Assembly (NCBI GenBank): GCA_016699835.1
Contig: CP064987.1
Span: forward strand, 1,240,001 to 1,304,000
Length of the DNA stretch: 64,000 nt
Direction: 5' to 3'
From: Phycisphaerales bacterium
Lineage (GTDB): Bacteria > Planctomycetota > Phycisphaerae > Phycisphaerales > UBA1924
In this document: positions 54,701 through 63,079 of the stretch, in pieces
Numbering within the stretch: the stretch's first letter is position 1
Layout of the letters: each line of letters opens with the position of its first letter
Program-made: the position numbers and the translations under genes
The notes under the pieces: model-generated
Seen by the model: the letters and a program-made list of their open reading frames with translations, nothing else
Told to the model about the DNA's origin: nothing
Database searches by the model: none

Positions 54701-56415
54701 GTGTTCGGCGAACTCACGCGGAACGGCCCGGCCGTACCCACCACATTCAGCGTCAGGTCATCCGTCGTCACGCCCCCGCCGCCCACGCGATTGTCGCGCG
54801 CGGTGACCCGAAAGTGCAGGGACCGCGTCGTCGTCGGAAGGATCTCGCCCGCCGCCGTCGTGTTCGCGAGCAACTCCGCCAGCCGCGGGATCGTCCGTGT
54901 GGGAACCGCTGTTGGCGTGCGGCTCCGGATGATCGGCCCGCTCCCCGTGTCCCCGGCCGTCAACGACTGTTGAGGCCCAAGATCACGCTGCTCCCAGCAA
55001 TACGTCACCGAGTCGCCATCCACATCCGACCCGGTTGCCGTCAGCGTGAACGGCGTGCGCGAGGGGATCGTGTACCCGGCCCCAGCGTCAAGCGTCGGCG
55101 GCGTGTTCCCCGTCGCCGTGTCCGCCGCGCACGAGCCCGATCCATCCGCCCGCGACGCGATGAGATCGAACGACCCCTGATTCAGATACAACTCGCCGAC
55201 GTTTCCACCCGCGATGTTGTCCACGCCGCAGAACGACGAGTAGGACATCACCGTCGATCCGCTCCCCGGCTCATAGGCCCCCGATGCGGAGTAGTTCGCC
55301 GCCGAGCACGAGTTGTTCGTCCCGTTGAACGTGTGCCTCGCGCCGAGTTGATGCCCCACTTCGTGGCAGAATGTCTGCACCGTGTATGAATCCGTCACCG
55401 AGAACGGCGACGCGCTCACTCCCCGCGCCTTGTTGAAACTGCTGCACGTCACCCCGATCGTCGCGATCCCGCCGTTCGCCGTCCCGAAGACGTGCCCGAG
55501 ATCGAAGTTGCCGTTCCCGATCACCAGCGGCACGTTCACCTGGTTCTCACCCAGCATCGTGCTGTTGTCGCTGTTGGTGTACGGATCCGTCACCGAGTCT
55601 GTGTAGATCAACAGGTCGTTGTTCGCCACCAGCGTGAAACTGATCGCCGCCTCGATCTCGTACATCCCGTTCAGCCGATTGACGAGCGACGTGATCGCCG
55701 ACTGCACTCCAGCCACCCCGCCGCGAAGGGCCGTGTACTCTCCCGTCGCCGCGATCGCCAGGCGATACGTCCGCAACTGCGTCCCGATCCGAGGCGTTCC
55801 CGAGCGAGATTCGATCGCCGGCCCATCATCCTGAGTCTCGCACACCCACCCTTGCATCACGAACGCGCGCGCATCACCATGCCGATACACCGCGCACCGA
55901 GCATCCCCACCCGAAACCCCGACATTCCACGGATCGATCGACCACGCGCGCGCATCACCGAGCACCTGCGCCCCAAACCCGTCCGGCGTCATCTCGCACC
56001 GAACCGTCAGCCACGCCTCATCCACACCCCGACCCGCGAACGTCCGGCAACTCGACCACTTCGCCGACAACGCCGGCTCAAAGATCGATACCTCGTCTAC
56101 CTCGAACTCGTGCATCACGCCGTCGGGGTCCGGCAGCCAGATCCGTGCATTGGTGTTCCCGGCATGCGATCGTCCGCGGCCGTTCGCATCGCACCCCAGT
56201 TGCGCGCGCATCCCATCAAGATCCAGCAGGAACGCCCCGTATCGCACAGGCCGAGATCTCGGCATGTCCAACGCCCCGCGATCCTCAAAGGCCGCGGACG
56301 GCGTCCACACACTCCCCGGGTCGCCCTGCACGCGACCGGCACCGATCATCACGCTCCAGAGCGCAACCACCAATGAGACGCCCCAGCCGGCGCGTGTCCC
56401 ATGCCGTCCTCGCAT
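51748..56415 (-). CDS. Large secreted metzincin-like metalloprotease with Fn3, Ig, beta-helix and GC-dockerin
   Basis: 1555 residues from ATG 56415, with GGAGG upstream. Signal helix at ~12-32. The protease domain carries HEVGHQLGARH (His351, Glu352, His355, His361; HExxHxxGxxH) and a downstream STVMSYSSFCG Met-turn candidate, as in reprolysin-type enzymes. Then a Pro-domain-like N-terminus, Ig/PKD-like part, five or six fibronectin-type III repeats (YYYFIKTVTGGCVSAFS, TYYYFVRATTSCG), an Ig domain, a right-handed beta helix (~1200-1470) and the double dockerin with terminal Gly-Cys. It is likely a surface or secreted peptidase that degrades large substrates. Confidence 0.88.
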   Translation of the reverse strand: MRGRHGTRAGWGVSLVVALWSVMIGAGRVQGDPGSVWTPSAAFEDRGALDMPRSRPVRYGAFLLDLDGMRAQLGCDANGRGRSHAGNTNARIWLPDPDGVMHEFEVDEVSIFEPALSAKWSSCRTFAGRGVDEAWLTVRCEMTPDGFGAQVLGDARAWSIDPWNVGVSGGDARCAVYRHGDARAFVMQGWVCETQDDGPAIESRSGTPRIGTQLRTYRLAIAATGEYTALRGGVAGVQSAITSLVNRLNGMYEIEAAISFTLVANNDLLIYTDSVTDPYTNSDNSTMLGENQVNVPLVIGNGNFDLGHVFGTANGGIATIGVTCSSFNKARGVSASPFSVTDSYTVQTFCHEVGHQLGARHTFNGTNNSCSAANYSASGAYEPGSGSTVMSYSSFCGVDNIAGGNVGELYLNQGSFDLIASRADGSGSCAADTATGNTPPTLDAGAGYTIPSRTPFTLTATGSDVDGDSVTYCWEQRDLGPQQSLTAGDTGSGPIIRSRTPTAVPTRTIPRLAELLANTTAAGEILPTTTRSLHFRVTARDNRVGGGGVTTDDLTLNVVGTAGPFRVSSPNTNVSWTGAQTVTWDVAGTDANGINTASVRILLSTDGGLTFPTILVSSTANDGSEAVVIPDTPTSQARIRVEAIGNIYFDVSDSNFTIPCSAPATVAASDSVFCDRVEVTWAASAGAISYQVWRATVNNSGSAALIGTSSTTTYQDATGTVSTPYYYFIKTVTGGCVSAFSASDVGTKSPLVGVPTNVTASDGAFCDRVTVSWDPFPGATEYRVQRGAGDSIIGSANLGFFSGTSFEDTTANPGQTYYYFVRATTSCGVTSYAPSETGFRGAAPESVSGVAATGDCDGVVVGWTTNATATTYEVFRDADGVFASAVSLGSVAEPSFDDETAAAGTSYTYWVVASNTCGAGGVGSPGVGARLTPPAAPTGLAASQATLCGQVDLAWDAEVSATGYEVLRSTTNDELTATVVGTPTSASLIDSGVTPGTTYFYWVRAISACGTGALSASSSGSSAAPVSITSEPVAISICPGEDATFTVVATGQGPLSYQWYRDEAPVGSDQASFPMVGVQAADDGAMIRCDVTNLCGTVSSSSVTLEVGLCPTRLYADASALAGGDGLSWATAFQNVQDALTLSTTELTVSEIWIAEGMYLPTTGVDRSASFSPRGGLALYGGFPAGGAGNLAEADPASHPTRLSGDLLLDDGTVGTSDNSYHVVLGPTMGKVSLVGLTIEGGNADGIAPDDAGGGVVVRGGGTLEIRESIVRGNSALTLGGGVMVVSEGELVVTRSTLVANTAGQGGGVGLLGLPGLNANASILSSTLSGNSAGSSGGAIAGIADCTLTVVASTIAANDGLVDAGGVVWAGGPCVIQGTIVWGNTSPLVQDFSGLITMSGHNLIGDVSGVAGLVVTDVVGVDANLGVLTGNGGPTPTHVPAFGSPAIDAGDPAGCGLIDQRGQARPQDGDGFLGARCDIGAVEAPMHCLADFDDGTGTGNPDGGVTIDDLLYYVSLFDVGDTRADVDDGSGTGTRDLGVTIDDLLYYLARFNTGC

Positions 56416-56561
56416 ACCCCTGGTCCTCCCTGCCCAACCAACGTTGCCGCCCGAATGAGGCAGCCCAGAATACCACAAACCAGCCCGATCTCACAGAGCT
56501 TCACGACGAATTTCCTCGTGCAAATCAATTTCCGCACGAGTCTGCGTTTGTTCGTATTCGG

Positions 56562-56828
56562 TTAGTTTGTCGCACACGCCGCCGCGAAGTGCTCGGCCTT
56601 CTCGCCCTCGGACAAAGCCTCCCACTTGGCCTTGCACCCGGCGCAGCAGAACCCGACCTTCTGCCCCTTGTACATCGCGGGCTCGATCGCTGGATTCACC
56701 GGGCCGCTGTTGGTGATCGCGCAACGAGCGTTCACCACACCCATCGAGGCCGAATCGCCCCGATTCTGATTGGCGCATCCCACGCCAAGCAACGACGTCG
56801 CCACCAAAACGAAAAGTGCTTTCTTCAT
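56562..56828 (-). CDS. Small YHS-like metal-binding lipoprotein
   Basis: 88 residues from ATG 56828, with GGGAGA upstream. Lipobox LGVGC (Cys18). The mature part has VNARCAITNSGPVNPAI and KGQKVGFCCAGCKAKWEAL, with the Cys pattern (C...FCCAGC) of YHS/TRASH domains that bind metals. Periplasmic location implied; a role in metal handling is inferred. It stands 67 bp downstream of the MsbA-like transporter gene, in the same direction. Confidence 0.8.
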   Translation of the reverse strand: MKKALFVLVATSLLGVGCANQNRGDSASMGVVNARCAITNSGPVNPAIEPAMYKGQKVGFCCAGCKAKWEALSEGEKAEHFAAACATN

Positions 56829-56894
56829 GGAGTTCTCCCTCAAACTTGGTTGTGACACCCCAACGAGATGTCGTCCGAGAACCGGACGATCGAA

Positions 56895-58949
56895 TCATAT
56901 CTCGATGGCGCCCACCGAATGGGACTCGATCTGTGTTCTGAGGAGTTCCGCGTACCGCCCCTGCCTTGCGAGCAGGTCCTCGTGTCGGCCTGTCTCGACA
57001 ATCTCGCCGCGTTCAAGCACCACGATCCGATCGGCGTTTCGAACGGTGCTCAGCCGGTGTGCGATCACGAACGAGGTCCGACCACGCATGATCCGTGCGA
57101 GGGATTTCTGGATCAGGGCCTCGCTCTCGGCGTCGAGATTGCTCGTGGCCTCATCGAGAATCAGGATCAATGGATCCACCACGAGCGCGCGCGCAATCGC
57201 GAGGCGCTGCTTCTGGCCGCCTGAGAGTCGCACGCCCCGCTCCCCGATCAGCGTGTCGTAGCCTCGGTCCATTGCCTCGATGAACGCGTGGGCGTTCGCC
57301 GCTTCGGCCGCCCGCTGGATCATCTCCCTCGTGGCGTGACGATCGCCATACGCGATGTTTTCGGCGACCGTCCCGTCGAAGAGGAACACGTCCTGCTCGA
57401 CGATGCCGAGCAATCGGCGGAAACTCGTGATGTCGATCGCCCGCAGATCGACCCCATCGAAGAGCACCTGACCTTGTGTGGGATCGAAGAATCGGGCGAC
57501 GAGGTTGCAGAGCGTGGTCTTTCCCGAGCCGCTTGGTCCCACGAGGGCCACCGTCTCGCCAGGTTTGGCGACCAGGCTCACACCCCGGATCACGTCCTCG
57601 CCAACGTCTGAGGTCGGCGCGGCAGAGACACCCTGCACCTTGTCCGGCGTCTTGGGATACGCGAACCACACCTCGCGGAACTCGATCTCGCCGCAGGATT
57701 GTGCACGATCGACGAGGATTCGCTTCTCATCGCCCACTTTGCCCAGGGCCTCGGTCTCGCGCGGCTCGGCCAAGAGATCAAGCACGCGATCCAACCCGGC
57801 GAGATTTGTCTGGATATTCGTCGCCGTGCTCGAGAGCGTCTCGAGCGGGCCCAAGAGCATGAGCAGATACGTCGAGAACATCATGATGTCGCCGATGGTC
57901 ATGTTCCCCCGGACGACCTGCGTGCCGCCGTAGACGAGCACGGCGGCAGAGGCGAGGGGGATCATCACGGCCCAGGCGATGTCGACCACGCGCGACCACC
58001 ACCAGACGAGCATCTCCTGTCGAGCCATGAAGTGCTGGGCGCGGGTGAAGCGTGTGCTCTCGGCGCGCGACTGCCCGAAGCCACGCACCACGCGCATCCC
58101 GCCGAAGGCCTCGGTTGTTGACGCGTCGATCGCCTGGCGCTGGGCGCCGATATCGCGGAAGACGGGGCGGATCCGAGCGATCCACGTCTTGTGCGAGAGC
58201 CACACCGCGGGGATGAGCGCGAGCGCGCCCACCAGCATTCGCCAGTCCACCCATGAGAGCACGACGAGCGTGCCCAGGAGTTGGACGACGGCCCGCCATG
58301 GGTTGTAGATCATGCTGAAGAGCAGGTTGCCCGCCTCGCCCGCGTCTTGACGCAGGAGACTCGAGACGCCGCCGCTGCGGTGGGCGTGGATGCGATGCAG
58401 CGGCAACTGCACGGCATGCTCGAAGGCCTGACGCCGGAGGCCCACTTGTACGCGCTTGGTGAGGCGCGTCATCTGGAACCGTCCCCACATGCTGAAGGCC
58501 ACGGTCACCAGCGCGACGGCTACCAGCGCCACACCCAGCCGCCAGAGCAGCGCCTCACGAGACTGGGGAAGCGAGAAGGTCTCGCGGATCCAGGGTGGGA
58601 TCCCGCCTGGCCCCGGGCTATCCGTCAGAATGTAGTCGATCGCGGCCTTGGTCGATGCAGGGGCGATGAGGCCCACGAGCGAGGAGATACTCAGGGTTCC
58701 CAGCGCGAGGACACACGTGCGCTGGTGCCCGCGAAGGAGCCTCCAGAACTCCTTGAAGAGCACGAAGAACGTGCGTGATCGCTTGAGTTTGTTCTGCTTT
58801 CGCTCCGACGCCGCCTCGAACGCGTCTGGAGGCGGCGATAAGACGGCCTGATCTCTCGGCTGGTCCTTCTTCGAGGCCCTGGCTCGCTCGGCACGCCTCT
58901 CAAGATACGCCCTGAATCGTTCGCGGCTACTCGGTCCTCGTGGCAACAT
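56895..58949 (-). CDS. ABC transporter, MsbA-type (half-transporter with fused TMD and NBD)
   Basis: 684 residues from ATG 58949; an in-frame TTG nine bases upstream is less likely. A ~70-residue charged N-terminus precedes six membrane helices (~75-370). The ATPase domain has LVGPSGSGKTTLCNLVARF (Walker A), RLSGGQKQRLAIARALVVDP (signature) and LILDEATSNLDAESE (Walker B). The family exports lipids (MsbA) or peptides. A KDO-containing envelope in this organism (kdsB) makes lipid A export plausible, but drug export is possible too. Confidence 0.88.
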   Translation of the reverse strand: MLPRGPSSRERFRAYLERRAERARASKKDQPRDQAVLSPPPDAFEAASERKQNKLKRSRTFFVLFKEFWRLLRGHQRTCVLALGTLSISSLVGLIAPASTKAAIDYILTDSPGPGGIPPWIRETFSLPQSREALLWRLGVALVAVALVTVAFSMWGRFQMTRLTKRVQVGLRRQAFEHAVQLPLHRIHAHRSGGVSSLLRQDAGEAGNLLFSMIYNPWRAVVQLLGTLVVLSWVDWRMLVGALALIPAVWLSHKTWIARIRPVFRDIGAQRQAIDASTTEAFGGMRVVRGFGQSRAESTRFTRAQHFMARQEMLVWWWSRVVDIAWAVMIPLASAAVLVYGGTQVVRGNMTIGDIMMFSTYLLMLLGPLETLSSTATNIQTNLAGLDRVLDLLAEPRETEALGKVGDEKRILVDRAQSCGEIEFREVWFAYPKTPDKVQGVSAAPTSDVGEDVIRGVSLVAKPGETVALVGPSGSGKTTLCNLVARFFDPTQGQVLFDGVDLRAIDITSFRRLLGIVEQDVFLFDGTVAENIAYGDRHATREMIQRAAEAANAHAFIEAMDRGYDTLIGERGVRLSGGQKQRLAIARALVVDPLILILDEATSNLDAESEALIQKSLARIMRGRTSFVIAHRLSTVRNADRIVVLERGEIVETGRHEDLLARQGRYAELLRTQIESHSVGAIEI

Positions 58950-59097
58950 CGATTCCAAGCGTAGGAATCAAGCGTGCACTCGGGTCTCGAGTCCTCCGGT
59001 GGAACTCTTCATCCGCGGTGTCTGTATGCGTCACAGAGGGTGGGGTATCGTACGTCGGGTCGTTGAGATGTCGCCCACCATCCTGGGAGTATCGTTC

Positions 59098-60114
59098 ATG
59101 AATCACCCACGATTGATCCGCTCGAACACACGCCGAGCGTGCCTCTCCATCGCGGTAGGCCTTGGAGTCGCACTGGTTTCCTGCGCCGGGAGACACAACG
59201 CGTCGAATCATGACCAGGCTGTAACACCGCCCGCTGATGCGCCGGCGCTCGCCGACGCGAGGCCGACAAACTACCCCGGCCTGCACAACGTCGTCACCTA
59301 TCACGACGGCTTCTACTCCGGCTCCGTCCCCGAGGGCGAGGAGGGTTTCAAGACGTTGCACCTCTGGGGCATCAAGACCATCATCAGCGTGGACGGGTCC
59401 GTGCCTGAACTAGATGTCGCCAAGTCGCACGGTCTCCGATACATCCACTTGCCCATCGGGTACAACGGCTTCGACGAGCAGCGTCGCGTGGAGATCATCC
59501 GCGCGACCCGCGACGCCCTCAACGAGGGGCCCGTGTACATCCATTGCCACCACGGCAAGCACCGCAGCGCCGGGGCGGCCGCTGCCGTGGCCGTGGGTCT
59601 TGGATGGATGAGCACCGACGAGGCCGTGGAACGCATGCACGTTTCGGGGACGTCGCCGGCGTATCTCGGGCTTTTCTCGTGCGTCGAAGAGGGGACGCGA
59701 CTCGATGACGAGACCTTGGACCGCGTGGACGCGAACTTTCCTGAGGTCTCACGTCCAGATGACGTGGTCGCGGCGATGGTCGTGATCGACAACGCCTTTG
59801 AACATCTCAAGGCGATCGAGGCGGCGGGATGGAGTGTCCCCAAGGACCACCCGGACCTGGTCCCCGCGGCCGAGGCCGGGCAACTCGCCGACGCGTTCCG
59901 AGTGCTGACCACCGAGAGGCACACGACCGAGCGCCCGAAGGAGTATCTCGATTGGATCACGCTGTCCCAGACGCTGGGATCGGCAATTGAGGAGCAACTT
60001 GCCGACGGAACTATGAATCGCGAATCGCTCTCGGCGAAGATGAAGACGCTCGGCACGACCTGTAAATCGTGCCACACGGCGTATCGAGACCAACGCGCCA
60101 CCAAGACTTGGTGA
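59098..60114 (+). CDS. Lipoprotein with tyrosine-phosphatase fold and C-terminal cytochrome c' site
   Basis: 338 residues from ATG 59098, with GGGAG eight bases upstream. Lipobox LVSC (Cys29). Residues ~60-200 form a phosphatase-like domain: the loop HCHHGKHRS (Cys150, Arg156) is CX5R with the P-loop of dual-specificity/PTP-type enzymes, and IKTIISVDGSVPELDVAKSH is the usual preceding strand. After a charged helical part, residues ~320-330 have CKSCHTAYRD (Cys322, Cys325, His326), the haem-attachment site of class II (c'-type) cytochromes near the protein end. This fusion is unusual. It is divergent from the ABC gene. Confidence 0.85.
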   Translation: MNHPRLIRSNTRRACLSIAVGLGVALVSCAGRHNASNHDQAVTPPADAPALADARPTNYPGLHNVVTYHDGFYSGSVPEGEEGFKTLHLWGIKTIISVDGSVPELDVAKSHGLRYIHLPIGYNGFDEQRRVEIIRATRDALNEGPVYIHCHHGKHRSAGAAAAVAVGLGWMSTDEAVERMHVSGTSPAYLGLFSCVEEGTRLDDETLDRVDANFPEVSRPDDVVAAMVVIDNAFEHLKAIEAAGWSVPKDHPDLVPAAEAGQLADAFRVLTTERHTTERPKEYLDWITLSQTLGSAIEEQLADGTMNRESLSAKMKTLGTTCKSCHTAYRDQRATKTW

Positions 60115-60203
60115 ACGGGGCGCCCACGCGGATATTGGGCGTGCAACCCCGGTCCCGATCTTCTCGACCTGTGTTAGGACATTGAAGCGACGTGTTTATG
60201 GCC

Positions 60204-61823
60204 TCAGCAGCCGAGGTTGAATCGCGTCAGGAAGTAGAGCAAATCGTCGATGGTGACGCCGCCGTCGGGCGTTCCGGTGCCCGTCCCGTCGTCGACATCG
60301 GCGCTCACGTCGCCGAGATTGAAGATGGAGAGGTAGTACAGAAGATCGTCGATGGTGACGCCGCCGTCGGGCGTGCCCGTGCCCGAGCCGTTGTCGACGT
60401 CGGCGACACATGTGGGGAGCGTGTTCACGACGACGACCACCGCGGGGCTGGTGCCCGAGCCGCAGGTGCCGTTGACGACGAGGGTGTAGTTCCCGGCATC
60501 GGCGGCCTGCGCGTTGGTGATGGTGAGGGTTTGTGACGTCGCGCCCGAGATGACCGAGCCGTTCACGGTCGCGCCGTTGGATACCGGCACGCCATTGAAT
60601 CGCCACTGCAGCGACGCGGGCTTGGCAGCACCAACGATCGCGTCGATGCTGATTGTGGAACCGACGTTCGCGGGATCTATCGAGGGCATGACAAAGCCTG
60701 GCTCACACGGCTCGAGCAGCGCCGCCTGGAGGAACCCACCCTGGTAATAGCCCGTCGCGGCGACGTAACCGGTGTCGGCGATCTTGGTGCCGGAGGTGAA
60801 CTGCCAGTCGAAATCGGGGACAATGGTGTCCTCGAGCGGATAGAGCGTGCCCTGATCCCACATCCAGCCGATCACGCCGAAGGACGTGAACAACTCGCCG
60901 ACAATGCGTCCGCTGTTGTTGATGCCGAGGGCTTGGCCTGGGAAGGCGTCGCCGAAACTCCCGGGGGGATTCAGACGGATGAGTGAGCCGTTCTCCCATT
61001 TCACCGGAGGTCCGAGGGCGATGAACTGGGTGCGGTCCTCGGCATAACCACAGACCACGCCCAGATCGTTGACGTCATAGGCGACACCGTTCTCTTCGGT
61101 GGTACTGAAGGTGCCGAGATCGGTAAGGGTGAAGCCGTCCCACGTCACCGGGCGGTTCCAGTTGCGGAACTCGGTGTATCGCTGGCTCGAGCCGGCGATG
61201 ACGCCCGCCTCGTTGATGCCGGTCGCGATGCTCTGCCCGCAGGGATTGAAGACCGGGAGTTCATCGATGACGCCGCCGCCAACCCAGCGGCAGGCGATGA
61301 AATAGTTCGTGTTCGTGTTGCACGCGAAGGTGAGGCTCCCCGCGACCAGGCCGGAGTTGCTGATCGCGACGGCCTGACCGCTCACGGTCGGGACGCTGTC
61401 GGGGTTAAAGGTCACGTCCACAATCCCGCCGGCGCTGGTCCAGACAAAGGCGTGGTCCGTGCCGCTCACTCGCATGACGCCGACGGCCTTCTGGGCGTCG
61501 TTGATGCCCAGAGCCCCAGCGGAGGTGAGTTGCGGCCCCAGGACACCGAGATCGATGAGCGTGCTATTGATGTACGCAAAGCCGTGGAGATCCGAGCCGA
61601 CCACTGCCCGGCCGACCACGTCGCCGCGATTGTTGACGGCCCTGGCGCGCATCTCTGTTGCCCCGGGGAGGAGCGGTATGGGCGTGGCCTTGTATGCGGG
61701 CTGCGCATGCGCCGATGAGATGAATCCTGAAGCGCCCACGATCGCGCATGCCGAGGCCAGCATGCGGCGTCTCGCGAGCACCACGCGCGAAAGTTGCGTC
61801 GAACAACAGAGTGGGGATGACAT
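60204..61823 (-). CDS. Secreted HAF-repeat and Ig-domain protein with GC-type dockerin
   Basis: 539 residues from ATG 61823, with AGAGAGG eight bases upstream. Signal peptide at ~15-42 (MLASACAIVGASGFISSAHA). HAF-type repeats (e.g. IDLGVLGPQLTSAG, GINDAQKAVGVM, DVNDLGVVCGYA, GINNSGRIVGELF) fill ~60-360. An Ig-like module follows (ASLQWRFNGVPVSNGATVNG, GNYTLVVNGTCG). It ends with two dockerin-like repeats and Gly-Cys. Beta structure and export are likely; binding partner unknown. Confidence 0.85.
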   Translation of the reverse strand: MSSPLCCSTQLSRVVLARRRMLASACAIVGASGFISSAHAQPAYKATPIPLLPGATEMRARAVNNRGDVVGRAVVGSDLHGFAYINSTLIDLGVLGPQLTSAGALGINDAQKAVGVMRVSGTDHAFVWTSAGGIVDVTFNPDSVPTVSGQAVAISNSGLVAGSLTFACNTNTNYFIACRWVGGGVIDELPVFNPCGQSIATGINEAGVIAGSSQRYTEFRNWNRPVTWDGFTLTDLGTFSTTEENGVAYDVNDLGVVCGYAEDRTQFIALGPPVKWENGSLIRLNPPGSFGDAFPGQALGINNSGRIVGELFTSFGVIGWMWDQGTLYPLEDTIVPDFDWQFTSGTKIADTGYVAATGYYQGGFLQAALLEPCEPGFVMPSIDPANVGSTISIDAIVGAAKPASLQWRFNGVPVSNGATVNGSVISGATSQTLTITNAQAADAGNYTLVVNGTCGSGTSPAVVVVVNTLPTCVADVDNGSGTGTPDGGVTIDDLLYYLSIFNLGDVSADVDDGTGTGTPDGGVTIDDLLYFLTRFNLGC

Positions 61824-62108
61824 GAACAGCGCCTCTCTCTCACGATGTGAAACTGCGGAGTTTCACCCACTTCGATCTCTACAGTGTTCCGCAATCAGTG
61901 CGATACGTCAAGAGGAAAACAGCGCCGAAGACGTATCGAGAGTTGATTCATCACGACGAACTTCCGAGAACCCGTTTCGTTGAACAATCGCGCCTTGGCA
62001 TCGACTATGAAACAACCGAGCCTCGAACGTGTACGCCCGAGGCTCGGTCAGAACGAGACGAGTTAGATGGCAGCCGAGTGGAGTCGGCCACCGATTGGGT
62101 CGGTTGCC
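61824..62108. other. 285-bp gap with terminator and promoter of the 60204 gene
   Basis: Contains the hairpin at 62016-62047 (terminator of the 62109 gene) and, on the minus strand, TTGACG near 61911-61916 as a -35 candidate for the 60204 gene, without a clear -10. No gene seen. Confidence 0.5.
62005..62047 (-). terminator. Terminator of the 62109 gene
   Basis: CCGAGCCTCG (62016-62025) pairs perfectly with CGAGGCTCGG (62038-62047). On the minus strand it is followed by TTGTTTCATAG, a poor but present T-run. Confidence 0.75.
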
Positions 62109-62855
62109 TTAGCGGCGACGACGGGTGGCGACGAGTCCACCCAGGGAGATCAAGGCGATCGTGCCCGGAGCCGGGATGACGTCGATGCGAACGCCCTGCT
62201 CCTTCTTCTGCACGCGAGCGATCGCGTTGCCGAAGGCCATGGCCGTGAGGCTGTTGTCGAGGCTGAAGGTCACCTTTGTCGCGCTTCCGGAGATGCTCTG
62301 CGAGGCGAGCGCCGCAGCGATGTCAAAGGTCTTGCTGCCGTTCCACACGGTGAGTGCGGTCGCGCCACCGGGGAGGCTCTGGTTGAACCCGAGAGCACCG
62401 GGGAAGAGCGTGTCCTGGAAGACGCTGATCGGATTCACCGAGACGCCATCGATCTCGATGACGCGGATGAAGACCGAGGCCTGGGCAAGGATCTGGGCGA
62501 AGTCGCCAGGAGCGCCGAGCAGCGTGTAGTCGCCGGCCTCGCTGAGCACGATCTGATCGATCGTCCCGCCGTTGATACCCATGATCGTGGTGACGAGCGT
62601 GCCGTCGGTCGTATCGACTGAACCAGTCGGGCTTCCGACCCCCGCGAACGCGCCGAACGCGGTCGGGTTGAAAACGAGCGAGTTGCCCGCAACCGCCGGT
62701 GCTCCGAAGAGCGGCGAGGGATCTGTGGTGGAGTCTTCGGTCACGTTTTGGAACTGGACCTGCGTGCCGTTCAGCGTGCCGTAGTTGATCGGCACGGCCG
62801 AAGCGACGCCCGCGGTCAAACAAAACGCGCCCACGATGAGTGTGATTCGCTGCAT
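62109..62855 (-). CDS. PEP-CTERM-type protein, tandem paralogue 1
   Basis: 248 residues from ATG 62855, with GAGAGAGAGA upstream. Signal peptide RITLIVGAFCLTAGVASA. Body: NYGTLNGTQVQFQNVTEDSTTD and FNPTAFGAFAG, matching the next gene (NATNVLFQNISEDSTTN, LNPANFGATS). Tail IPAPGTIALISLGGLVATRRRR: PAPG motif, helix, four Arg. Same length and order as the 63080 gene, so the two are duplicates. Probably sorted to the surface. Confidence 0.85.
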   Translation of the reverse strand: MQRITLIVGAFCLTAGVASAVPINYGTLNGTQVQFQNVTEDSTTDPSPLFGAPAVAGNSLVFNPTAFGAFAGVGSPTGSVDTTDGTLVTTIMGINGGTIDQIVLSEAGDYTLLGAPGDFAQILAQASVFIRVIEIDGVSVNPISVFQDTLFPGALGFNQSLPGGATALTVWNGSKTFDIAAALASQSISGSATKVTFSLDNSLTAMAFGNAIARVQKKEQGVRIDVIPAPGTIALISLGGLVATRRRR

Positions 62856-62900
62856 ATGTGTCTCTCTCTCGCGAAAGGGAAACTCCCTCCGCACTACCAA

Positions 62901-62966
62901 ATTAGCGATACTCGGACCCAAATGCACGTCAATTTGATCGATTTTCTGTGAAACCGGTAAAAACAC
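62901..62966 (-). promoter_or_regulatory. Bipartite upstream motif of 62109 gene (copy 1)
   Basis: On the minus strand GTGTTTTTAC (62957-62966) and TCGCTAAT (62901-62908) are separated exactly as in copy 2 (starts 56 bases apart). TTGACG (62927-62932) and TATCGC (62905-62910) lie in between with a 16-base spacer. Confidence 0.6.
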
Positions 62967-63019
62967 TTGTTGTCGCACAGCATGTTTTTGTTTTGTTTGG
63001 ATGATCGGTACAAGACCTG

Positions 63020-63051
63020 AAAAAAAAGGAACCCGCCGTACAGCGGGTTCC
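63020..63051 (-). terminator. Strong rho-independent terminator of the 63080 gene
   Basis: GGAACCCGC (63028-63036) pairs with GCGGGTTCC (63043-63051); on the minus strand a run of eight T follows (63020-63027). Confidence 0.92.
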
Positions 63052-63079
63052 CTGGAGTCCACGTTTCAGGATTCGAACA

